The notes: a model not told the origin generated them from the letters alone. Numbered from the stretch's first letter, positions 1-11,680 are shown. The stretch: DNA of 64,000 nucleotides from Ampelomyces quisqualis (GCA_018398575.1 JAGTXZ010000008.1:124001-188000), one strand, 5' to 3'. Numbers and translations: made by a program.

Positions 1-1188
1 AGGCGTGTACGCATAGAGTGTGCCGTAGTAAATGTTCAAACAGAAATTAATCACACGTGTGAACGCGACCTAGAAATTCCAGCACTTGTCAGCAACCCTC
101 GTTTTGGGTGTCTCAACACACTCGGCATCTCGTCCTTCACCGACCAGAAACTTTGGCGTTTCTTTGAGTCTGATGACTGTGATTCGGAGAATGGACATGA
201 CCAAGACGAGAGATCCAGAGGCATACCAGACGTAGCGCCATCCTTGGTTGTTAGCTTTGGTGCAGGGCGCTGCGTCGGGGAAGAAGGCCGGATCTTGGCA
301 GGAAAAGTTTGGGAGGAAGCCCCCTGGAGAATATCAGCCATTGTCCCGTGTCTGTAAGGAAGTTGATAAGCAGTTCTGGAGAATACATACACGCCAGAAA
401 TCCAGCAATGAGTTGTCCGATGCCTAGTAAGATGGGCTAGCCAATGTCCTTGAACCTTCACCACCAACACTAGAATAGAGCATACGTACCCCACCACGCC
501 GCCATAAGCGTAAGCATATTCCGCCGCTTCAAAGGCAGAAACTCCAAAAACACAGCCGTATCCAGCACCACATTCCCTCCCGCCCCAAAACTACTCAAAC
601 AAATGAACAAGCCCAGCACCTATCCCACAAATCAGTCTTCCATCAACCAAACACTTTTGTTTTTTTCCAAGAAAAACCAACAACCTTACCTCCCAGTTCG
701 GACTCGCCCCAGCCACACTCGCAAACACGGAACAAATCACCAAACTAACATGGAAACGCAATCTTCCGCCCCACAATGTCGGCCGTCATGCCCCAGAACA
801 GCGCGCCCACCAGCATCCCCACGTACGCAGCGATCGTGAGGCCATTGGGGTAACTCGGGTTAAACTCGAGCGCAGCCTGCGCAGTGACAAAGGATTGAAT
901 AAAGAGGACGAGGGAATCGACAGCGTACCCGAAGCCATTTGAGGACAAACGATTTCCACTGATACCTCGTGAAGCCGATTCCGTCTGGTCTGCGCGTTAG
1001 TTTCCCCTCAAAAAAATGCGTTGTTGTAGATTGGCAGGGGAGCCGGGTGGGATTGAATCGGTGTTTGCAGTCCTGGCTTTACCGATGGCGTTATTGACCA
1101 GATGGATTGTAGCATCGAGGACAGGGTGCGTATTGTTGGAGTAGTAGAGCATCTCTTCGACCTTGTGCGATTGGTCTCGTCGATGCAT
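1..1188 (-). pseudogene. Decayed MFS (SVOP/sugar-transporter type) membrane transporter, 3' end outside the window
   Basis: Conserved blocks of a 12-TM fungal MFS transporter run from an ATG at 1188 to the window edge. The first block ends at 1083 and the next starts at 984 (intron 1082-985), giving the DGIGFTRYQWK region. TM1-TM6 follow, with VGRKIAF after TM2 and WRYVWYASGSLVLVMSILR near TM6. The frame is broken twice by single-base gains, at about 924 (FVL|NGFGY) and about 750 (KIAF|HVSL). After GEGRDAE (about 122) the next coding sequence is VAFTRVINFCLNIYYGTLYAYTP (69-1), which belongs near TM10-11, so roughly 140 residues normally lying between them are missing. Two frameshifts plus an internal deletion argue for a pseudogene. 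Sequencing error could explain the single-base shifts but not the deletion. Confidence 0.75.
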
Positions 1189-2024
1189 GGCCTTCTTCTT
1201 CACGCGACGCGACACGCTAACGTCAAGACTCACGCTCAGAAACCCAACAATCAAACAAGAGCCGTTTTCTCCAACGGAAAAGTTGGGAGGGGGAAGGTTC
1301 TTTCGTACTCCGTACCACTCCGTCCAATGTCGCCTCGCATGCCCCCCACGCGTTGTGCGCAAGCTGCGAATTACGACGTCATTGCACAGCGTGTTGCGCT
1401 GAATCCTGATTAGGTCCGCCGCAACGACGCCATGTCGAGAGCAGTCAATTGAAGAGCAATCATCTCTTGGAACAACCCTTGGAAAATCGTTTGCTGGCTA
1501 GGCGAGAGGCAGGATTGCACGGCACGGGGGTTTTGGGACCGAGGATTACTGGTTAGGTGATGCTGTGGGCTGTGGAAAGCAGTCGAGCTGCACTGTTGAC
1601 GCCGCACGCTGCACCCGGGATGGCCTACCGGTGTTGGTGACGGGCTTTCTGCGTGGAATGGGAGTGCCCAGAAGAAATTCAACTTCGCGGCAACGATCGC
1701 GACCCATTCATTTAAACCACAAAGAATCTCTAGGGTAAACTGATGGATAATATTCTTAGTAGAGAAACTCTCCCGGCATTGAAGGACATTTTATACTATT
1801 GACATCCTTCCAAATTGTACCCAAACTATCTTGTACACATCATAACATATACCTTCATACAAGATGAACGCCAAAGCGAGGTCACCGAGAACCATCCAGC
1901 ATCAAACGCCGATAAAGAGCACCACAAGGCCCACGACAACTCCGTGGCGATGATAACAGTACCTATGCGCCGTGCTCAAAGTTTTCAGAACCACAAAGAC
2001 AAAAAATCAATGTTGAAAACATGG
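1189..2024. other. Intergenic, nothing recognised
   Basis: This lies between the transporter remnant and the 3' end of cac2. Short open frames on both strands look like chance frames and have no recognisable domain. A TACTCCGTA motif, which recurs elsewhere in the window, occurs at 1306-1314 inside the upstream flank of the transporter remnant. Confidence 0.6.
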
Positions 2025-4529
2025 CTACCCCTGAACAGGTGTTGATGTGTTCTCTTCTGTACTCGCAATTGCGGTGTCGCTGTCGACTACTGGAATCGGT
2101 GCGATTCTCCTCTTTTTGTTATCGCGTCCATCTTCCGCTTCAGGCGCAGACTGAAGCTCGCGCTTTCTCGAGCCGGACAGTGCATCATCTCGATCTGATA
2201 CGCTCTTTTCCCTCTCCCTTGGCCCAGAATTGCCAACATTGGGAATGCCACTGACGGAGCTGCTTGCACTATGGCTGCCTCCTTGTCCGTGGGCTGGCGT
2301 GAGCGGTGGCGTCCACATGGGCACAGGGCCAGAGTTGGCAGCTGCTAGACTAGGCACTGATGACATTGCAGGCGTTGGCGCGTTCATGGAAATCGGATCT
2401 CCAGCACTGGGAGCAAAAGACGCAATACTCGAAACGGAATTGCTACGAGTAGGGCTTCCAGGTCTCGCAGGAATGAAGGAGCTTGGCGAGGCGGGAAATC
2501 CTGCCGAGGGCTGCCTTTGCATGGGCGGTGCTGTCACAGTGGCAGTTGCTAACATGCTTCCGGTAGTGGGTGTTGGCGTAGGTGTAGAATGATTCGATGG
2601 CGTTGCGGTGGTGTTGATGGGCACTGGCGTATGCTGCGGTCGACTGTGGGTAGCTAAAGGACCCGTGTACTTTTCTCCCAGCTCTCCAGGCGCGAAAGTG
2701 ACCGCTGAACAAAACCCATCGGAAGATGTCATCAGCAGTGTAGAGCCATCGTTTGACCTACAATAGATCAGTAATGCTCAGTCTTTGTTGAATAAAGTCA
2801 ACGTACCAGGTGATGTCTGTGAATGTAGCGAAGTGCAAATTACTAACTATGCACAAGGGCTTCTGTTGCTGTGTGTCGTAAACGTGAGTGGCATCTTGCG
2901 TTGCTACCGCATATATCATGCGATACGGCAGGCTAAATGCTGGTGCTGGACCACCAGGTGGTGCTACTGTTGTACTAATTTCTCCGTCGGTAGGCTTGGG
3001 TGATGGTGCCGATATGCTCGGCGACGGCGAAGGTGCGCTGGTTGGGGGAGGCGGATCCATTGATGAGTGCGATGTGGGCGGCCTCGAGGGCATGACTGGC
3101 TCTGGCAGTGACGGGATGTCATCATCGTGCGACGTATCGATGGTAATCTGTCTTGTTGGTGGTGCAGTCTGCCTTATTGTGTAGTAGATGGGTGAGCATC
3201 GAACAGCTACGGAGGGCTTCTTGTGACCAGGAAGATAAGCGACCGGAGGCTTGTTCAAGCCAGCTCGGGTGTAGATGTACACGGTGTTGGTGATGTCCTC
3301 GGTCGGTTTTGCTTCGTTGATGGCAGGATGAAGAGCTTTGTATTGCCCAGCTGGTGTGAACAGTAGGCTGCCGTCTGGAGCGAAAGTCAACCGTCGGAAG
3401 AACGAGGTCAATGTCTCGTTGAAGTAGATGGGAGCATTGCGGACACCGAGTCCGGTGATGCTGTTCAAACTTGGAGAGTTGGGCATGACTGCAGGCAGGG
3501 GCATAGACGGAGCTGGAGAGGCCGACCGGCGCATGGAAGGCGACGAGCCAAATGACGAACGACGACTGTGTGATGTTGGTGGAGGGTGCATGTGAGACAA
3601 GGCCAGGGACAGTGGAGTGCCAGGCATAGAGGGCACCGGGGAGCCAATTGCGAGGTTTGAGTCGGCCACGAAGGAGGCTCTGCCACCGAAGTCGGGCGGT
3701 GCGGGACTATTCGACGAGATTCTGCGAGCGGGCAGATCCATCTTGGTGACTTTGCTATGTTGTGCCAGCGAGAATTGGCCGTCTTTGTTCTTCAACGTGT
3801 AGATGTGCACCGATCTGTCCGAGGACTGGGTTGCGATGTATTCGTTGAGGGGGTCCCATGCCACACCCTGTACGTAGTGGTTGTGTTCGGCAATTTGCCT
3901 GACGATGCTGCCTGCACCATGTTGAGCCACACTGTTGGGGGGAGATTGATGATGCACGGGCCGTACCTGTTTGGGCGTTGTATATGCGGGCAATGTTGTC
4001 CATACTGCCTGTGATGAAGAAGACGCCGTCGGGGGACCAAGCCAGGTCGTAGATCTCTGACCCAATGGACCGGCACATGGCCTTGACCCGCCAAGTCTCC
4101 TTGTCCTCGAGCCCCTGTTCAAAGTTGCTGTGAGTGGTGTGGTTGTCAGAAGGGACCCAGAGCAGGACATTGCCGTCGTCGCCCGCGGTGGCCAGCATCT
4201 CGCCTGCAGTTGGTTAGGAAGCGCCAGCTGGTCGTGATTTGGCCATGCAACGCACCTCGCGGACACCATCGCACCACGTTGACGGCCTGGGTGTGCTTGA
4301 CGAGGGTGGACAGGTAGGTGATGTTGCGCTCTTCGCCGTGGCTCTCGACGTTCCATAGCTGGTCCATGTCAGCTGCATGTCATGTGCCAGGGCCCGCATT
4401 GCGCCGTACTCGGACGTTGTTGTCCCCGCCTGCTGTCGCGAGTCGTCCTTTGCCGTGGGGCTCGAAGTGGGCCGAATAGATGGGGGCATTCTCGTTGTGC
4501 CAGGACACGAGCAGCGGAGCAGCCTTCAT
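2025..4529 (-). CDS. cac2: Chromatin assembly factor 1 subunit B (p60/Cac2), WD40 protein
   Basis: CAF-1 deposits newly made H3-H4 onto replicating DNA in the nucleus, and Cac2/p60 is its WD40 subunit. Exons are 4529-4410, 4358-4256, 4203-3967, 3911-2807 and 2757-2025, giving 765 residues. The N-terminal half carries WD repeats, seen as HFEPHGKGRLATAGGDNNVRL, VRWCPRGEMLATAGDDGNVLLW, LAWSPDGVFFITGSMDNIARIY and VAWDPLNEYIATQSSDRSVHIY. These are followed by the family block SFFRRLTFAPDGSLLFTPAG and the exon-junction block DITWSNDGSTLL. A Pro/Ser-rich insert sits mid-protein, and the C-terminal third is a low-complexity S/T/P tail ending in a basic patch (DNKKRRIAP). The start is the first ATG before the first WD repeat. 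All four introns have consensus ends and the frame closes. Identification is confident; the tail is longer than in yeast. Confidence 0.93.
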
Positions 4530-5382
4530 CGTGTCTGACGGCACGGCTCACCCGCCGTTGAGTTGGGGTGTGGTGGCGATGTGGATCGCGAGGTGCGTTG
4601 GGAGGGTGGTGGAGGGTGGTGAAGGGTGGTGAAGGGTGGTGAGCAGAGTGGGAGGGTGGTGAGCAGAGTGGGAGGGTGGTGAGCAGAGTGGGAGGGTGGT
4701 GAGGAGAGTGGGTGGGTGGTGAGCTGGTGAGAGTGAAGGCGGCACAGATGGGTCTGCATCCAGGGACGGGCGTCGTGTCGGACTTGGTGGTGCTGGGCAG
4801 GAGCGCAACGACGCCCAGGCTTTCTTCGAGGGAATTGAGCTTGTCAGCGGTGGTTGGCGCTCCTTCCGGTCTGCACACGAGGAAGGCGCGACTCGCGTGG
4901 TGCTAGAGCCAATCGGGAACAACTATAAGCTGCGCGCGTTTCACCCTCGCCGTCCAACACTTCGCATCGCACGGCACCGTCCCTCTTCTCTCAGCCAACA
5001 CACTTGCTGTCTGGACCGATGTGCTGGACAAACATTCTGGCTTGCTCTACTCCGAACATAAGCTGCTCCTCCAACATGGGGCAACCCGAAATATGCGTTA
5101 GCTTTGTCTTGTCACCAGGGAAACCATGTCACCGACCGCCCTGGCTGTCTCTCCAATCACGCGCTGTTCAAACTTGGACGAACGAGTGCAGAGCACAGTG
5201 GGACGCGCTGTCTCACACGTCTTCTACGCGTTTCTGCTGATTCGTTCCATGTAGAGGAAACTGAGCACGGGCCAGTGGATTATGGGGTTTGCGTTTGACG
5301 TCAAGCCACGCTTCAAGCATCCGTCATCGCGAACACGGGCATCAACCGAAACCGAAGACTGAGGCTTTGCCATCGTCTCACC
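4530..5382. promoter_or_regulatory. Divergent intergenic region between cac2 and the RWD gene
   Basis: This 853-bp region separates two divergent start codons and must hold both promoters. The cac2-proximal part contains a G-rich minisatellite (annotated separately). The rest holds no recognisable gene. Confidence 0.6.
4601..4720. repeat. G-rich minisatellite upstream of cac2
   Basis: Four 10-bp units of the type g(g/a)agggtggt at 4601-4640 are followed by three identical 20-bp units gagcagagtgggagggtggt (4641-4700) and one diverged copy (4701-4720). The array begins about 70 bp upstream of the cac2 ATG, so it lies in the 5' UTR or core promoter. The purine/pyrimidine strand asymmetry and regular G-runs are plain in the sequence; any effect on expression is inference. 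Confidence 0.9.
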
Positions 5383-6087
5383 ATGTCGGACCAGGAATCT
5401 TCCCGCCTGGAGCTTGAGATGGAGCTTGTCATCGCCATGTATCCTGAGCAAGCGGAGTACAACTCGAAAACCCGCGTGCTCGAATTCACGCAGCGTGGGG
5501 CGACAGTACAGCTTAGGCTGCCCGAGTCCTATCCAGAGTCAGGCCTTCCAGATGTTATTGCCGCGCGTGATGCTGAAAAGTCCGATGTACGCGCACAAAC
5601 GAAGGCAGCGGTCAAGGACCTGGGACTGGTCGAGGGCGAAGAAGCTCTCGACGCCATTATTGCAGCCTTCACACAATTGCTCGAGAGCAGTAGCAGTGGC
5701 GAGGGCCAAACTCATCTGCCAACCAATGATGCCAATGATGCAAAAGACGTCGATTCTTCAAGAACAGTAATAATATGGTTGCATCACCTGTTAGCGCTCA
5801 CCAAACGCAAACTCGCCTTGTCGCCCACCACACTGTCGGGCATCACAAAGCCTGGATATCCTGGCATCATGATATTCAGTGGTCCCTCGTCAGCTGTCAC
5901 AGATCACGTGAACACGCTGAAAGCGGAGAATTGGCAAGCATTTCAAGTACGATATGAGGAAGACAGGCTTTGGGAGTTTGCGCACGGCAAGGGTGTCAAA
6001 GAAGTGGAGACAATGGCGGAAGTTGTGAAAGGGTTTGAACTTGAGAGTGCAAAGGAGGAATTTCTCAAGGCCGTAGGGATCAAATGA
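5383..6087 (+). CDS. RWD domain-containing protein (RWDD2-like, with DUF1115-type C-terminus)
   Basis: Single-exon gene of 234 residues. The N-terminus (about 8-105) reads as an RWD domain: LELEMELVIAMYPEQAEY opens the first helix and strand, and LRLPESYPESGLPDVI is the typical P-x-x-Y-P loop. The C-terminal half (about 125-234) has the conserved IIWLHHLLALTKRKLAL and GYPGIMIFSGPSSAV blocks of RWDD2-type proteins, whose function is poorly known. The start is the first ATG (CACCATGTCG), just before the first conserved helix. It is divergent from cac2 with 853 bp between. No signal peptide or membrane segment is visible. Confidence 0.85.
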   Translation: MSDQESSRLELEMELVIAMYPEQAEYNSKTRVLEFTQRGATVQLRLPESYPESGLPDVIAARDAEKSDVRAQTKAAVKDLGLVEGEEALDAIIAAFTQLLESSSSGEGQTHLPTNDANDAKDVDSSRTVIIWLHHLLALTKRKLALSPTTLSGITKPGYPGIMIFSGPSSAVTDHVNTLKAENWQAFQVRYEEDRLWEFAHGKGVKEVETMAEVVKGFELESAKEEFLKAVGIK

Positions 6088-6668
6088 AAGGCCTGTGAAG
6101 TATGTGCGGTCGAAAAAATGCACCAAGGCTTCGAAGACGACGTCTATAACATGGCACTTTGGACTTGGAGACTGACACATTGTCCAGAATGATGCTACCT
6201 CAACTGCCGCAAGTACTCGTACGGATCATCAAGATTGTCAGCCGTCTTCCAAATCATGACCATGGGCCAACGATCTGGACTGCATGTTACTGTATTTGGA
6301 TGTGCAGAAGTCGGGATTGCCATCAAGTCTAGTGCTATTGGGTACAACTTTCAGCCAAGCCAATCATGTGCCACTGTTGTGCCAGTCGGGAGCGGAATCT
6401 GTCTTGCGGAGCAGCTTCCGACATCACAGCTGCGGACACTAGCTTTGAGAAATGGAATCATGAATACGCTACCCCGCATTATCTCCAAGCACCAGCTCTG
6501 GACGGGGCAAAAGCACAGTCTACTGCGAGACATGACTTTCGGCAAGATGGAAGCTAACGGCGGCAGCGGGGCTGTATTAAAGACAATTGCGATGCCTCAA
6601 AGTAGCAGAGCAATCGTGCGCTTGCGAAGCAGATCGACTTTCAACGTACAGAAGCATTAAACTCCAAC
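6088..6668. other. Intergenic, probable terminator and catalase promoter
   Basis: This lies between the RWD gene and the catalase gene on the same strand. Open frames here (for example about 6235-6660) show no domain and no family resemblance, so they were left out. Confidence 0.55.
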
Positions 6669-8006
6669 ATGAACGGAACAAGGATCGAGACATGCCCTAT
6701 GGGTCACCACCGGATCGAAAACATCCACACTGGCAAAGTCGCAAGTGGTACTGTCAAGGCTGGCGGACAGGACAAGAAAGCCCCAGGCACATATATCAAG
6801 TGGGATGCTCCCGGTGTCGAGACGATCCAATCTGGCGAAAGTGAGAAGATTCAGGCAGTTTCAGACCAATTCAATCGCTTCCAGATGATGAATTTCAACG
6901 AGCACATGCACTGTCTGCGAGGCACACATCTGAAGACACAAGGCGTATGTGTACAAAAGCTGAGGGGAGCATCAACATTGACAGATTACAGTGTGTCCTA
7001 GGCAAATTCATCGTCCACGACAACCTCCCCGAACATCTCGCCCAAGGCATGTTCAAGAAACCCGGTTCCTACGACGTAATCATGCGCTACTCCTCCCTCA
7101 CCCCCAAGATCATGCCCGACAATGCTCCAGCACCACGAGGCATCGGCATGAAGATCTTTGGCATCGAGGGTGAAAAGATCTGGGGGGAAGACAAGAAAAC
7201 TCAAGACTGGACATTCAACAACTATCCTGTCCTCGAACTTCGCGACCCCCAGACAACATACGACATTGCCGACTCCCTCGAGCGCAACTGGAACGACTTG
7301 CCCAAATTCGCAGAAGAGCAGTCAAAGCGCGTAGACGCCGACGTAGCCACCCTCGGCGGCCAACTACCCCGTCAACACAGTAAACCGCCATCTTCCCCAG
7401 TTTTTCTCCACACCAAGCTAACCCATCTCGCCAGTGGTCGCCATGCCCGAGTACTCGCAATCCGCATACCGCCACGGCCCCTATGTCGCCAAATACGGCG
7501 TCTTCCCCCTCTCCTCTGCGCAGCGCGCCCTCGGAGACACCAACCACAACGACACGGACCCAATCAACATCATCTCGCAAACGCTGCGCCAATTCCACCT
7601 CACGCACAAAGCAACCTACTCGTTCTGCGCGCAGATGCTGCAGGACCTGACCGAGCAGCCCGTCGACGACATCGGCATCGAATGGGATCCCAAAAAGTAC
7701 CCGTTTGAAACAATCGCCACCCTCGAGTTCGAGCCGCAGGATAGCTGGCTGCCGGAGTTCCGCACCTGGTGGGATGATCGGATCACGGTGAATAGTTGGC
7801 ATGGGCTGGTGGAGCATACGCCGCTGGGCAGCACGAATCGCATGCGCAGGGTCGTGTATGCCGAAAGTAGGAAGTTGCGGCTTAGGGTCAATGGGTATAG
7901 GGATTATGTGGAGCCGGCGAGTATCAAGGAGGTGCCGGTGCCGGTGCCGGCGCCGCAGTTGGCAATGAAGTATCAGGATGCTGTTGGGACTGTCGAGGTG
8001 GCGTGA
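6669..8006 (+). CDS. Heme catalase-like protein, SrpA/catalase-related family
   Basis: Exons 6669-6944, 6992-7379 and 7435-8006 encode 411 residues. The protein matches fungal catalase-related (SrpA-like) enzymes, which break down hydrogen peroxide or organic peroxides. Visible catalase signatures are RGTHLKTQGCVLGKF (distal His in the R-x-x-H-x-K-x-x-G pattern, about residue 86), LPEHLAQGMFKKPGSYDVI, APRGIGMKIFG, and DWTFNNYPVLELR with the distal Asn. RLRVNGYRDYVEPAS near the end is where the proximal heme Tyr is expected. The length fits this compact family rather than the 500-750 residue classical catalases. No signal peptide is seen. The stop codon lies 41 bp from the stop of the convergent SAT4 gene, so the 3' UTRs must overlap. 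Confidence 0.88.
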
Positions 8007-8047
8007 TGCGGGTGCAATGTTGCGTAGTAGTTTATGTGCCTTTTTTT

Positions 8048-9350
8048 TTACGATTTACTGTAATTTACAATCGTTTCGCTTTGTACGTGTATTCCTCTTT
8101 GTGCTTCGAGGTCTGAAGGTCTTGGGCTGATGTCGTGCAAGGCGTATGCTTGACTTGAGCCTGTCGACGCGCTATTTTCCATGTATCCGCCTTCATCTGC
8201 AAACTCAATCACCGAGTCCGAGTCGCTGTTCTTGCGTGACTGTGTGCGGCGAAGCTGACCGCTTCCGAATCTTGGTGTCGAATTCGGATTGCCGTGACCC
8301 TGCGAGGCTAAGGATGAAGACTTCAGGCCGCTGAAGATGCCGCCGAGGGAGCGGAAGACCGGGCGAATAAGTGGAAGCGATGCTGCGGAATGTCAGCTTG
8401 ACCGGCTTAGAAGGCACAGGAGTGCAGCACTTACTTGCGAAAGAAGCTAGGTTGACATCACACACTGCCCAAATCTGATCATCGATGGCATCCCAGGTGA
8501 GATCCTTATCAACCTTCTTGTCCAGCATAGCAGTGTGAATGATAGTTCCCAGCGCTGAAGCGCACACAAAGATGCCCGAGGTAAACATTGCTACTACAGC
8601 GAGCTTCTTTGCCTTTGCCAAATGGAGTCGCCAGATCTCGAAAAGGGGACACACAAGTATGGCTACCTCAAGGATGAAGTGGGGTATACCGGCTCCAAAG
8701 AGTGATAACATGGGTGTGAGGGGGCATGTCCCTGGAACGTCTTTGTTCCAGAACTTGTCGATTGGTTGGCACTGGAGGCATATCAATGCGACCTGCATTC
8801 GTTAGATATGTTTTGACTGCTGCGATCTGATGACCTACTCGCACAATGATCCAACCTATCGAGCAGGCGAAGAGGATTCGGATGGGTTGTCGGATATACG
8901 ACTTCGAGAACATCCTCCAATAGAAGCCAAGGATAACGAATTTGGAAAGTCCTACGGAGAAGGTGTACAACCACATATCAGCCCAGAGGTCGAGGAAGTA
9001 GTGGTGTACAATTTCGTCCTCGGACATGTCGATGTTTCGCAGATGTATTCCCAGGCCCCATCGTACCTCTGCTGTGGTTAGCTCGCTGCTGGGTTGAAGG
9101 TTCTACATTAGACTTGCTGTACAAGCTAAGGAATGTAAAGCCGCTCCCAATCAACTGCGTCTTGGTAAGCGATGAACGATGGCCAGCAATGAACTACACT
9201 TACGAAAGCGATAATCGCAACGTAGTCTTCCCATGAAAGCGTTATCCTCGTCTTTCGTCGGGCGATCATTCTTAGCACTAGTGCCACCGCGGCTGCAGTG
9301 TATGGAATAAGCGCGGCCGCATAGAGCTCGGGCTGTCTGTTCGCCAACAT
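8048..9350 (-). CDS. SAT4-family (fungal rhodopsin-domain, Pth11-like) seven-helix membrane protein
   Basis: Exons 9350-9204, 9102-8839, 8792-8435 and 8382-8048 give 367 residues. Seven hydrophobic segments are present. Family landmarks are RMIARRKTRITLSWEDYVAI after helix 1, EVRWGLGIHLRNID in the loop before helix 3, FVILGFYWRMF, and LICLQCQPIDKFWNKDVPGTC, a loop with the conserved C-x-P..FW pattern. The roughly 110-residue C-terminal tail is cytosolic-looking and Ser-rich (SRKNSDSDSVIEF). Proteins of this family are plasma-membrane and often called Pth11-like receptors, but most have no proven ligand. It lacks a retinal-binding lysine, so it is not an opsin despite the domain name. Convergent with the catalase gene. 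Confidence 0.85.
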
Positions 9351-10329
9351 GTTGGCCTATGTGCAGCTTCCTGGGAATGATGACATGAGACAATTGAACA
9401 AATTTCAACCGATACAATGGGCATATGTTATTATTAGGAGAAGAGGCCAATGGTGGAGGAGCTGGCCTCGTCAAGTGCCAAAGTCGTTGTGGCCATGTTT
9501 TCTTTTTCAACTCGAGTTTTGTCACGCATGATGTTTGCGGAACGCGTCTCACACACACGGACGATCGTTGCTGCTTTCAGAATGGCATGCAGGTGCGTGC
9601 CGCATCGTATTGGTAGATAAGCCTGGCTCCACAGATAGGACGAGAGGTGGCTCGATTTGGTGCGTCTGCTCATGGATATGTTGCTGTAAGGGATAGCTTT
9701 GAATCACACTCCTTGCATTAGCACCTGTCGCGAAGGCATGCCTACGTATTTGAAAGGCACAGGCCGTTCCCTCCACCGTAATCTGGCATCCTGCGACTGG
9801 TCGTGACTCGTGACAGCGTAGTAGCAGTTATGGACGTTTGCTCTGCTGCGTCGCAGACTTGCTTCCGCTCCGCTGAGCATTGTACAGAGATGTGTCCCAA
9901 CGTCTTACTCTTAGGATTCAATGGCAACGGAAGTAATAGTGACATGATTATCCAAGATTGCCCAGCTATTAACCCATGTTATCATCCCAAGTGGGCAGAG
10001 CTTCGGTTCATTCGCATCCGTCTGACGAGACGTCTGCAAAGCGTACTCAGCCAATGATACCGAACTCAATCGATATTGCAAGAAAATCTGAACATTGGCC
10101 TTATATATGAAGTGCGCATAGAACGGATTGCCCCTGACATTCAAAGATAGCGGCTTTTATGCGACTGGCTCGAAGCAGGGTGGTAGTTTTCACCCTTGTT
10201 CTTGTACATGCGAAGATCAGGTCCTGATGCTCATCGCGATTTGTGGGTATCTCCGATGATGGTTCGCCACAAGATCCGGACTCGTTCTGTTCTCAGTAAC
10301 AGTGAATTCGTCGGCATGTACTGGCATAT
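9351..10329. other. Intergenic, nothing recognised
   Basis: About 1 kb between the SAT4 gene and the regulator remnant. Frames of 60-85 codons occur on both strands, but none shows a domain or a plausible splice partner. Confidence 0.5.
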
Positions 10330-11640
10330 GTGGGCTAGTCCAGCTTGCTACATCAAGATGCGAGCTCTTCGCAGCCCATGGTGTATGAGCGGGAGATGAG
10401 ACCACGGCTTCAAGGCTTCGTAGCCATTGCGAATATGCTATTCGACTCGAGTCTCTGCTGTGAACGCCAGTGCTCGATTCTTGTACGCTATGATCAATGT
10501 TGCAAAGATGGCACAAGTTCTACTGTTCCACATTCAGTACCGTTCAATCTCAGTGATCCCAAGCACTTACGCATAGAGTGTGAAATGAGTTTCCATCTTG
10601 CGGCCCATCAACTGTTCATCAGCTATACTTGGAATTTGCAGAGATCTGATGGCAATCTTGCGCCTGGTCGCGTAAGAAATAGGGTATCTTGACCCTGGTG
10701 AGTTGCATCCCCATCTCTTTGCTTTAGCAATTCTAATACAGATGACCAACCAAGTACTACGTGAAGAGCGATGTACTGTCCCCTCAGAAAATATTCTCGT
10801 GAGTCGAATAGCGGCGTAGAATCGAGACGGAACCAGACAATTGACGGCAGATGATCGTACCACTCTCGAAATTGTTTGCGTAGCTCACCGGTTATCACAG
10901 GGGCAAACACAACGTAGCCAACAAGATATCCTACCACCTCGAGAGTGGATCAAGAATTTCCTGAGGCTGAACTGTACTATAAAGAAATAGGACCCAGAGT
11001 CCTGTTCTTCAAGCTGAGGGAGCGGGACGAGACTCAAAGTACAGGTGCAGTTGCCTCAGCCTTGGAATAGAATGCCCCTCGTGAGGCATTTCAGACTCTT
11101 AGCTAGTATAGATTTTGAGACACAATAAGTACTTTGTACCAGGGACTTGTACCTTGCGAAAGTGATGCAGGCCAATGGAGTGCATCTTGATAGTTGCTTC
11201 GACCCCTGATAAAGTCAATCGGACCTTCAATGACAATGTGTAAACCTCGAGCTTAACTTACTCATGGATTATATTAGAACAGGCCCAGAATGCTCGTTTC
11301 AAAGCTTCCTTTTCTGCATGGCTCATGCGCAGGATCCCATTGGAGTTCAGAATATGCATGCAGTCACAACCGGCTTGCCTGATAAGAGTTCCAAATCTGC
11401 GGAGGCATAATCGCGAAACTTGCAATATGATGCTTGTAAGACTCAACACTGAAGCGTTGTCAAGTTTCCTATACGTAGTGACAAGCGCTCCAGGGCTTGA
11501 CAACCTCATGCGAAATACTGCAAACCTGGGGTGAAAAAGAGGGCGTCGCAAGCTGCCGCTACAAGATCGTACTCCTGCAGATCCCCATGATTGAAAGTCG
11601 TCGATTTGTCCTTAGGCTGGTACCATACGATATGTTCGGC
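10330..11640 (-). pseudogene. Remnant of a Zn2Cys6-type fungal transcription factor (middle and C-terminal domain)
   Basis: Several consecutive minus-strand blocks resemble the fungal-specific transcription factor domain. They are PGLQYFA.GCQALERLSLR and NLTTLQC.VLQASY (about 11530-11410), then HAEKEALKRAFWACSNIIHE (about 11320-11258, the usual RAFW-C motif). Next come PLPQLEEQDSGSYFFIVQFS (about 11020-10960), QFREWYDHLPSIVWFRLDST and YIALHVVLGWSSVLELL (about 10890-10710), and RNGYEALKPWSHLPL (about 10435-10385). The blocks sit in different frames, and in-frame stops interrupt them (TGA at about 11508 and 11446, TAG at about 10440). No Cys6 finger is found before the 5' limit at about 11640, where the coq4 3' end begins. 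An intron-rich living gene is possible, but the stops and the missing DNA-binding domain make decay more likely. Confidence 0.55.
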
Positions 11641-11680
11641 CGGCGATAGACGCATCCTGCATACAGCTGAAGATCTGCAT

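Noticed and set aside
8048..9350. Second opsin suggested by the rhodopsin-domain label
   Set aside because: It lacks a Schiff-base Lys in the last helix and the RYxDW motif. It belongs to the SAT4/Pth11-like family.
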